The translations under genes were made by a program, and so were the position numbers. The notes beneath the pieces were generated by a model, which was not told the DNA's origin, searched no databases, and worked only from the letters and a program-made list of their open reading frames with translations. This document shows, in pieces, positions 1-6,078 of a stretch of DNA of 8,013 nucleotides. Position 1 is the first letter of the stretch; each line of letters begins with the position of its first letter. Source of the stretch: Candidatus Sulfopaludibacter sp. SbA3 (lineage in GTDB: Bacteria > Acidobacteriota > Terriglobia > Bryobacterales > Bryobacteraceae); the NCBI GenBank assembly GCA_945861255.1, contig CAMAUG010000176.1, forward strand, positions 1 through 8,013, given 5' to 3'.

Positions 1-1
1 A

Positions 2-394
2 TCGCCCACTTCGTTCTGGAATCCGACACCCGGAAACTATACCCGCTTTGGCGACGTGCGTGAGCTTTTGTCGGGCGTTGACGATCGCCTGGTAATCATG
101 GGTTCCGGCGATGAGTTGCGCTTGCGATTCCCGGCGAACGCGTTGCCTGCCGTGCCGCCTAGCTGGACGCGGGATTTTCTATTGAAAGTGGATGGCTGGG
201 CGAAGGATCGGGATGCCAATACAGCCTACTCCACCACGGTTGAGCCGCTGCCGTTCCACGGCATGAGCAGCTACCCGTATCCCCTGGGTGAGCATTTCCC
301 CTCGGATGCCGCGCATCAGCACTATCGTCAGAGCTACAACACGCGTCCGGCTCTGCGGTTGTTGCGGCCCCTCGACGAGGGGGGCAACAAATGA
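2..394 (+). CDS. C-terminal fragment of a large secreted protein, probably FG-GAP/CRTAC1-type (5' end outside the window)
   Basis: The reading frame is open from the left edge and ends at a TGA at 392-394, leaving about 130 residues of C-terminus. The first in-frame ATG (position 98) lies inside what reads as continuous protein, so the true start is upstream of the window. The fragment is rich in aromatic and acidic residues, with stretches such as GNYTRFGDVRELL, WTRDFLLKVDGWAKDRDANT and VEPLPFHGMSSYPYP. From memory, this kind of tail closes long FG-GAP/VCBS repeat proteins with ASPIC/UnbV domains in Acidobacteriota. No repeat or DxDxDG motif lies in the visible part, so the family call rests on that recollection and on a clear CRTAC1-like gene two genes downstream. 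The stop codon overlaps the next start by 4 bp (ATGA), which argues for an operon. It is incomplete, so length and export signal cannot be judged. Confidence 0.6.
   Translation, partial: SPTSFWNPTPGNYTRFGDVRELLSGVDDRLVIMGSGDELRLRFPANALPAVPPSWTRDFLLKVDGWAKDRDANTAYSTTVEPLPFHGMSSYPYPLGEHFPSDAAHQHYRQSYNTRPALRLLRPLDEGGNK
377..384 (+). promoter_or_regulatory. Shine-Dalgarno sequence for the pentahaem cytochrome gene
   Basis: A purine run, GAGGGGGG, lies inside the end of the preceding gene, 6 bases before the ATG at 391. It supports that ATG as the start and fits re-initiation or coupling at the ATGA overlap. Confidence 0.55.
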
Positions 395-3063
395 CCTGGC
401 TGTTGGTGCTGATGGCGCTGAACGCTGCCTACGTCGCAGCGCTGCCTTTGCCGAATGTCTTTTACGTCCTCAATGTGTTGCTGCATTTGGCGCTGGGCGC
501 GGCAGTGGTTCTCTGGCTGGGTTTTCAATGGAAACGCAGCCCGAAAGTCGTGCCCCTGGTTTTGGCCGGGATTCTCGGCGTTTACTTGATTTTTGCCGGA
601 GCCACCACCGATCACCGCTTCACGCTGTGGGTGCACATCGCGCTCGGGGTGATCGGGCTCGCGATTCTGCTGCCCCGTTGGCGCGTTAGTCTGGCGCTGC
701 TGGCATTGGCGGCCGGCGGGGTCCGATGGGGTACGCCCGAAAATCGCATTCGCAATCCGAAAGAGGTGCCCCGGGCGATGACGGCGGAAGGCGACGGCCC
801 GCGTTCCCCGTTCTGGCCTTCGTCGGCCCGCACCAATACCGGCAAGGTGATTCCGTCCGACTTCTTCATGGATTCGGAACTGTGCGGTCAATGCCACAAG
901 GACATCTACGAGCAGTGGAAGGGCTCGATGCATCATTTCGCATCGTTCAACAACCGCTTTTACCGCAGGTCTATTGAGCACATGCAGGAACTCAGCGGCA
1001 CGCAAGGCAGCAAGTGGTGCGCCGGATGCCACGATCACGCCGTGTTCTTTAACGGTCGTTTTGACCGGCCGATCAAGGAACAGGTGGATACACCGGAGGC
1101 GCAGAACGGTTTGGGCTGCGTCTCCTGCCACTCCATCGTGCACGTGGGCAGTTCCATGGGACAAGGCGATTTCACCATCGCCTACCCGCCGCTCCATCGC
1201 ATCGCTTCCAGCCGCGATCCGTGGATCCGCAGGTTCGATAACTTTCTGACTTACCTGAATCCCGAGCCCCACCGCCGCACCTTCATGAAGGCGTTCATGC
1301 GCAAGGATTCACCGGAGTTCTGCTCCACTTGCCACAAAGTGCATCTGGATGAGCCGGTGAATCACTATCGCTGGCTGCGCGGGTTCAACGACTACGACAA
1401 CTGGCAGGCCAGCGGCGTATCGGGGCAGGGAGCTCGTTCTTTCTATTATCCGGACAAGCCCTCCACCTGCTCGAACTGTCACATGCCGCTCATCGCGTCG
1501 CGCGATCCCGGCAACCGGGACGGCATGGTTCATTCGCACCGTTTTCCGGCGGCCAATACCGCGGTCCCGTTCGTGAACAAGGACGCCGAACAACTGCGGG
1601 CCACGGAAGATTTCCTGAAATCCGGGTTCATCACCGTGGATCTGTTTGCCGCCGCTCCAGTGGAGGAAGTGAAGGGACAACCCGAGATGCGCAGGCTGGC
1701 GAGCGACGCACTCACCCTGGCCTCCACCTTCGCGGTGGGCGAGGAAGCGGAACAAACCGGGCCGGTTTTGCTGCGGGATGTGGGCAAGTTGGCAGCGCCG
1801 ATCGATGCTCCGGGAGTTCGATTTCAGCCCGGCGCCACGGTGCGAGTGGATGCCGTTGTGCGGACACGCAAGATCGGACATTTTTTCCCGGCCGGGACGG
1901 TGGACGCCTTTGATGTGTGGCTGGAATTCAAGGCCCGCGACGCCAAAGGGCGCGTGCTGGCCTGGAGCGGCAGCGTGGACGGCAACGGCAGCGGGCCGGT
2001 GGACAAGGGCGCACACTTTTACCGCTCCTACCAGATTGACGGCCAGGGCAACCACATCAACAAGCGGAATGCCTGGCAAACGCGTAGCGTGCTGTATGTT
2101 CGGCTGATTCCTCCCGGCGCCGCCGATACCGCGCATTTCCGATTGCCGATCCCCAAGGATGCCGTGGGGCCAATCACGCTCGAAACTAAACTGAACTATC
2201 GCAAGTTCGCACACTATTACACCAAGTACGCATACGCGGGCGTTGCAAAACCGGGCGCAGGCGCCGCCGGTGTCGATTTTGATAGCCGCGAATATACATT
2301 CGACTCGGCCGAGGTGCCGGTGTTGCCGATTGTGACGCTCGCCTCCGACACTTCGAAAATCGAACTGGGAGAGCCGAATTGGACGCCGGTCATTCGCAAA
2401 GAGGATCGGGAGCGCTGGAACGATTGGGGCATCGGACTGCTGTTACAGGGCGATCTGAAAGCCGCCGAGTACGCGTTCCGCCGTGTTACAGAGGCCGAGC
2501 CAGGTTACGCCGACGGATGGCTGAATGCCGGGCGCGCGCTGATTCAGGAGGGCGAGACCGACGCGGCGCGTCCGTTTGTGGAAAAGGCGCTGTCCCTGCA
2601 ACCCGATCTTGCGCGCGGACATTTTTTCCTCGCGATGATTCAAAAAGCGGCGGGCGATTACACCGGCGCCTTGCAAAGCCTGAACCGGACCGTCAGCCAA
2701 TATCCCCGGGACCGCGTGGCGCAGAACCAGATCGGCCGTATTTTATTCTTGGAGCGCAAGTACGCCGATGCGGTCGCTGCCTTTGAGAAGACGCTCGCTG
2801 TGGATCCCGAAGACGTGCAGGCGCACTACAATCTGATGTTGTGCTACAAAGGGTTGAACCAGACGGAGCAAGCGGAGCGGGAGCAAAAGCTGTTCCTTCG
2901 GTTCAAGGCCGATGAATCGTCGCAAGCCCTCACCGCCAAGCCGCGTTTGTTGAGCCCCGAAGATAACAATGAGAGGCAGAGCATTCACGATCACGTTTCT
3001 GGCGGGGGTTCTGGCGGCGACGCTCGTGTTTCCCCAGGGGTTGCCGCGGACGGCGGGCACTGA
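391..3063 (+). CDS. Membrane-anchored pentahaem cytochrome c (cytochrome c554-like) with C-terminal TPR array
   Basis: Likely an electron-transfer protein of the cytoplasmic membrane facing the periplasm. Residues 1-110 are strongly hydrophobic and can form four or five helices (about 2-18, 24-45, 53-71, 77-94, 98-110), with His32, His75 and His82 in or beside them. Five haem-attachment motifs follow: CGQCH 165-169, CAGCH 210-214, CVSCH 243-247, CSTCH 311-315 and CSNCH 360-364. The segment after the first (WKGSMHHFASFNN) resembles the cytochrome c554/c-prime family. Residues about 390-670 look beta-rich and include GHFFPAGT near His497. Five 34-residue TPRs occupy about 672-841. The ATG is chosen for the SD at 377-384 and the ATGA overlap with the gene before. 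The 3' end is odd: the frame runs 95 bp into the next gene, and its last roughly 20 residues are Gly-rich (GGGSGGDARV). Haem count and membrane anchor are seen directly. Redox partner and pathway are unknown. Confidence 0.85.
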   Translation: MTWLLVLMALNAAYVAALPLPNVFYVLNVLLHLALGAAVVLWLGFQWKRSPKVVPLVLAGILGVYLIFAGATTDHRFTLWVHIALGVIGLAILLPRWRVSLALLALAAGGVRWGTPENRIRNPKEVPRAMTAEGDGPRSPFWPSSARTNTGKVIPSDFFMDSELCGQCHKDIYEQWKGSMHHFASFNNRFYRRSIEHMQELSGTQGSKWCAGCHDHAVFFNGRFDRPIKEQVDTPEAQNGLGCVSCHSIVHVGSSMGQGDFTIAYPPLHRIASSRDPWIRRFDNFLTYLNPEPHRRTFMKAFMRKDSPEFCSTCHKVHLDEPVNHYRWLRGFNDYDNWQASGVSGQGARSFYYPDKPSTCSNCHMPLIASRDPGNRDGMVHSHRFPAANTAVPFVNKDAEQLRATEDFLKSGFITVDLFAAAPVEEVKGQPEMRRLASDALTLASTFAVGEEAEQTGPVLLRDVGKLAAPIDAPGVRFQPGATVRVDAVVRTRKIGHFFPAGTVDAFDVWLEFKARDAKGRVLAWSGSVDGNGSGPVDKGAHFYRSYQIDGQGNHINKRNAWQTRSVLYVRLIPPGAADTAHFRLPIPKDAVGPITLETKLNYRKFAHYYTKYAYAGVAKPGAGAAGVDFDSREYTFDSAEVPVLPIVTLASDTSKIELGEPNWTPVIRKEDRERWNDWGIGLLLQGDLKAAEYAFRRVTEAEPGYADGWLNAGRALIQEGETDAARPFVEKALSLQPDLARGHFFLAMIQKAAGDYTGALQSLNRTVSQYPRDRVAQNQIGRILFLERKYADAVAAFEKTLAVDPEDVQAHYNLMLCYKGLNQTEQAEREQKLFLRFKADESSQALTAKPRLLSPEDNNERQSIHDHVSGGGSGGDARVSPGVAADGGH
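2969..3063 (+). other. 95-bp coding overlap between the cytochrome and CRTAC1-like genes
   Basis: Two plus-strand frames are read here. One encodes the last 31 or so residues of the pentahaem protein, the other the signal peptide of the next protein. The first part of the cytochrome tail (NNERQSIHDH) is charged and looks like normal protein; the rest is Gly/Ala-rich and looks like a passive extension. The other two operon junctions overlap by only 4 bp. Confidence 0.7.
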
Positions 3064-4618
3064 GTCAGTACGGTTCACTGACGTCACCACCGCGGCCGGC
3101 ATCCGATTCGTTCACAATGCGGGGCGCGCCGGCAAAAAATGGCTCCCCGAAACCATGGGTGCGGGGTGCGCCTTCTTGGACACGCTGGGCGACGGCTGGC
3201 TCGACATCCTGCTGATCAATGGGAAGGACTGGACTCCGCGCGGCCGGCGCACCACGGCGGCCCTCTACCGCAATAATCACGACGGCACGTTTACCGACAT
3301 CACTCGCGGAAGCGGGCTGGATATTGAGATCTATGGGCTTGGCGTGGCCGTGGCGGATTACGACAACGACGGCCGTCAGGATGTCTACATTACCGCCCTG
3401 GGCGGCGACCATCTGTTTCACAACGAAGGTGCGGGGCGCTTCCGCGATGTGACCCGCGAATCCGGCATCGGCAACGCGAGCTTCAGCGCCGGCGCGGCCT
3501 GGCTCGATTACGATCGAGACGGCAAACTGGATCTGTTCGTCGCCAATTACGTACAGTGGACGCCGCAAGGAGACATATGGTGTTCCTTGGATGGCTCAAC
3601 CAAATCCTACTGCACTCCGGAGTCCTACAAGGGCAGCTCGTCAAAGCTGTATAACAACCTTGGTGGAGGCAAGTTCGCGGACGTAACGGACAAGGCGGGA
3701 CTGGCCGACCCTACCAGCAAGTCGCTCGGCGTGAGCGTATTCGACTACAACAACGACGGCTGGCCGGATCTATTTGTCGCGAACGACACGCAGCCCAACA
3801 AGCTCTATCGAAATTTACAGAACGGGCGCTTTCGCGAAGAAGGCTTGGCGGCCGGCGTTGCTTTCGGGGAAGACGGGGTCGCGCGCGGCGCCATGGGCGT
3901 GGACGCCGGTGATTACGACCGCTCCGGAAGGGCCCACCTGATCGTCGGTAATTTCTCGAACCAGATGCTGGGGCTCTACCATAACGAAGGAAATGGCCTG
4001 TTCGTGGATGAGGCGCCGCGTTCCACTGTAGGGCGCGCCAGCCTGCTGACGCTGACCTTCGGCCTGTTCTTCTTCGATTACGATCTGGACGGCTATCCCG
4101 ACATTTTCGCGGCGAACGGGCACATCGAAGAGGAGATCGGGCGGGTTCAGCCCAAGATCCAATACGCGGAGTTGCCGCTGCTGTTGCGGAATCAAGGCAA
4201 AGGGAAGTTCGAGCAGGTCAGCGCGTTCACACGCCCGGTGGTGGCGCGCGGCGCGGCCTACGGCGACTTCGACCGCGACGGCGACCTGGACGTGTTGTTC
4301 ACCACCAACAACGGTCCGGCGCATCTGTATCGCAACGATGGCGGGAACCGCAACCGCTGGCTGCAATTGCGGCTCGCCGGCGCCAAGAGCAATCGAAGCG
4401 CGATCGGCGCCGTGGTGCGTGTTACTTCGGCCGGCGGCACGCAGTGGCAGACAGTCCGCAGCGGATCGAGCTACTGCTCATCCAGCGACCTGGCCCTCAC
4501 ATTCGGATTGGGGGCGGACGCCTCGGCATCGGTCATCGAAATCGAATGGCCTGGCGGAACGCGGCAAAAGCTTAACAACGTGACGGCAAACCAACATTTG
4601 GTAATTCGGGAACCGTGA
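2969..4618 (+). CDS. Exported CRTAC1-like protein: FG-GAP/VCBS beta-propeller with ASPIC/UnbV domain
   Basis: A 549-residue protein with an N-terminal signal peptide (MRGRAFTITFLAGVLAATLVF), so it acts outside the cytoplasm. Calcium-binding-loop motifs of FG-GAP repeats recur at residues 130 (DYDNDGRQD), 180 (DYDRDGKLD), 259 (DYNNDGWPD), 370 (DYDLDGYPD) and 433 (DFDRDGDLD). Degenerate copies stand at 71 (DTLGDGWLD) and 315 (DYDRSGRAH). Typical strand motifs such as LYRN and LYNN lie between them. This implies a roughly seven-bladed propeller. Residues 460-549 form an ASPIC/UnbV domain, with WLQLRLAG, GSSYCSSSDLALTFGLG and IEIEWPGG. Cys205 and Cys215, in an insert after the second full loop, could form a disulfide. 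The start is fixed by the signal peptide; a weak SD (GAAG, 2959-2962) precedes it, and translation probably depends on ribosomes arriving from the cytochrome gene. The exact role of bacterial CRTAC1 proteins is poorly known; binding or adhesion at the cell surface is the usual guess. Confidence 0.9.
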   Translation: MRGRAFTITFLAGVLAATLVFPQGLPRTAGTESVRFTDVTTAAGIRFVHNAGRAGKKWLPETMGAGCAFLDTLGDGWLDILLINGKDWTPRGRRTTAALYRNNHDGTFTDITRGSGLDIEIYGLGVAVADYDNDGRQDVYITALGGDHLFHNEGAGRFRDVTRESGIGNASFSAGAAWLDYDRDGKLDLFVANYVQWTPQGDIWCSLDGSTKSYCTPESYKGSSSKLYNNLGGGKFADVTDKAGLADPTSKSLGVSVFDYNNDGWPDLFVANDTQPNKLYRNLQNGRFREEGLAAGVAFGEDGVARGAMGVDAGDYDRSGRAHLIVGNFSNQMLGLYHNEGNGLFVDEAPRSTVGRASLLTLTFGLFFFDYDLDGYPDIFAANGHIEEEIGRVQPKIQYAELPLLLRNQGKGKFEQVSAFTRPVVARGAAYGDFDRDGDLDVLFTTNNGPAHLYRNDGGNRNRWLQLRLAGAKSNRSAIGAVVRVTSAGGTQWQTVRSGSSYCSSSDLALTFGLGADASASVIEIEWPGGTRQKLNNVTANQHLVIREP

Positions 4619-6015
4619 CCGGCATACTGGCGCTTTCCGGAACTGCGCAGGGCCGTCTGATTCGCGAGGGTTCCATCACTTCGGCGGAGCTGGTCGATGC
4701 GCATCTGCATCGCATCGAAGAGGTGAACCCGGCCCTCAACGCCGTCATTGAAGTTCTGCGCGAACCAGCGCGCCAGGCAGCTCAAATGGCGGACCAGCGG
4801 CGCGCATCCGGCACTCTGCTCGGCCCTCTGGACGGAGTTCCGTTTTCGATCAAAGGCTCCATCGAGGTTGCGGGAACGGTTTGCGACGCGGGGACCATCG
4901 GCATGCGCAACGCGGCGCCCTCACGAAACGACGCCACTCTGGTAGCGCGCCTGCGGGCCGCAGGCGCCATTCCGATTGCCAGAACCAATCTCCCCGATCT
5001 GCTATGGGCCTTTGAAAGCGACAACTTCCTCTACGGGAGAACCAACAACCCCTACGATTATTCGCGAACTTCCGGCGGGTCCAGCGGTGGAGAAGCAGCG
5101 CTGATGGCCGTGTGCGGATCGCCATTCGGGCTGGGGAGCGACGCCGCCGGAAGCGTCCGCCTGCCGGCGCATTACTGCGGAATTGCGAGTATCAAGCCTA
5201 CGTCGGGCCGGCTGCCGCGCATGGGCCACGTACCGCCCACCGGAGGCTGGGTGGAAACGCTGTGGCAGATCGGCCCCATGGCACGGCGCGTCGAGGACCT
5301 GTGCACGATGATGCCGATCCTGATGGGCGGCGACGCGCAAGATCATACCTGCGTGGAGATGCCTTACCGTGACCCGGCCAAGGTGAAATTCGCCGGCCTG
5401 CGAGTGGCGTACTTCACGGCGAACGGCATTGCCGATGTCGACGCGGAAACCACCGCGACGTTACACAAGGCCGCGCAGGCGCTCTCCGGCGAAGGCGCGA
5501 TCGTCGAGGAAATGACGCCGCCCGGAATCGAGCAAAGCTACGATCTTGAGATGAAACTGATCGGCCCCGATGGTGGAGACGGAATGCGGCAGTTTCTCGC
5601 GGCCATCGGCAGCAGCCCGGCGCATCCATTGCTGGAAGGATGGCTGGCCAAGCTTGAGGCGTACCGCACGAACGTCAGCGGTTTCGCCGAATATTGGGAA
5701 AGCCTGCACCAATTTCGCGCCGGCATGTTTGCGTTTCTCCAGAACTACGACGCGATTCTGTCTCCGGTATCGGCGAGCCCCGCGCTACCGCACGGAACCT
5801 CCATCGAAGACGGCAACTTTCGCGGTTTCAGCTACACCATGACGTACAACCTGACGGGCTGGCCCGCGGCGGTGGTCCGTTGCGGCGAATCCGGCGCGGG
5901 ACTTCCGATCAACGTTCAGATCGCCGGAGGCCCCTGGCGCGAGGATATTGCGCTAGCGATCGCCGCACGCCTGGAGGAAATTTTCGGTGGTTGGAAGCCG
6001 GCTAACGCTCCCTGA
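4615..6015 (+). CDS. Amidase-signature family hydrolase, fatty-acid-amide-hydrolase-like motif spacing
   Basis: A 466-residue serine amidase that hydrolyses a carboxamide to acid plus ammonia or amine; the substrate is not predictable. The Ser-cisSer-Lys triad is complete: Lys80 in FSIKGS, cis-Ser156 in SGGSSGGEAAL and nucleophile Ser180 in GSDAAGSVRLP. The 24-residue gap between the two serines and the wording GSPFGLGSDAAGSVRLPAHY match the FAAH-type branch better than GatA. As a stand-alone gene with no GatB or GatC nearby it is unlikely to be the tRNA amidotransferase subunit. There is no signal peptide or membrane helix, so a cytoplasmic location is likely, unlike its operon partners. The start is GTG, overlapping the previous stop (GTGA); the first in-frame ATG is near residue 58 and would remove the conserved N-terminal helices. 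The final codons and stop lie inside a palindromic repeat, so the extreme C-terminus (NAP) may be repeat-derived. Confidence 0.92.
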   Translation: MTGILALSGTAQGRLIREGSITSAELVDAHLHRIEEVNPALNAVIEVLREPARQAAQMADQRRASGTLLGPLDGVPFSIKGSIEVAGTVCDAGTIGMRNAAPSRNDATLVARLRAAGAIPIARTNLPDLLWAFESDNFLYGRTNNPYDYSRTSGGSSGGEAALMAVCGSPFGLGSDAAGSVRLPAHYCGIASIKPTSGRLPRMGHVPPTGGWVETLWQIGPMARRVEDLCTMMPILMGGDAQDHTCVEMPYRDPAKVKFAGLRVAYFTANGIADVDAETTATLHKAAQALSGEGAIVEEMTPPGIEQSYDLEMKLIGPDGGDGMRQFLAAIGSSPAHPLLEGWLAKLEAYRTNVSGFAEYWESLHQFRAGMFAFLQNYDAILSPVSASPALPHGTSIEDGNFRGFSYTMTYNLTGWPAAVVRCGESGAGLPINVQIAGGPWREDIALAIAARLEEIFGGWKPANAP

Positions 6016-6062
6016 CGGTCGCGGCTCAGTAGCGTTGACCGAGCCGCGCGTGGCGGCAAGCG
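6006..6062. repeat. Imperfect GC-rich palindrome between convergent genes (REP-like element)
   Basis: Arms at 6006-6027 and 6041-6062 are inverted copies matching at 16 of 22 positions. The inner 8 bp are perfect (CGCGGCTC at 6020-6027, GAGCCGCG at 6041-6048) and the outer 4 bp pair as CGCT/AGCG, around a 13-nt loop. The left arm contains the amidase stop codon (6013-6015). I recall very similar sequence scattered through Solibacter-type genomes, so a dispersed palindromic repeat is the favoured reading. It may also act as a transcript-end hairpin for both convergent units. No T-run follows on either side. Confidence 0.55.
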
Positions 6063-6078
6063 GTGGCCTGAAATCGCC

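Noticed and set aside
334..1272. 312-codon open frame on the minus strand
   Set aside because: It lies wholly antisense to the cytochrome gene's membrane and haem region. Its translation is Arg/Pro/His-rich without any recognisable domain, as expected for a shadow frame in GC-rich coding DNA.
1309..2214. 301-codon open frame on the minus strand
   Set aside because: Antisense to the conserved cytochrome frame. No motif, signal peptide or ribosome-binding logic; a compositional shadow.
2911..2972. Simple frameshift to restore an ATGA junction for the cytochrome gene
   Set aside because: The frame that would end at the TGA at 2970 also contains stops at 2913 and 2964, and the existing frame gives a plausible charged tail. 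A frameshift is not needed to explain the sequence.
4615..6015. GatA (Glu-tRNA amidotransferase subunit A)
   Set aside because: The triad is shared by the whole amidase-signature family. The wording around the serines is FAAH-like, and no gatB or gatC is adjacent.
6006..6078. Classical intrinsic terminator between the convergent genes
   Set aside because: The hairpin is strong, but no T-run follows on either strand. A terminator role is possible but not shown, so it is listed as a repeat.
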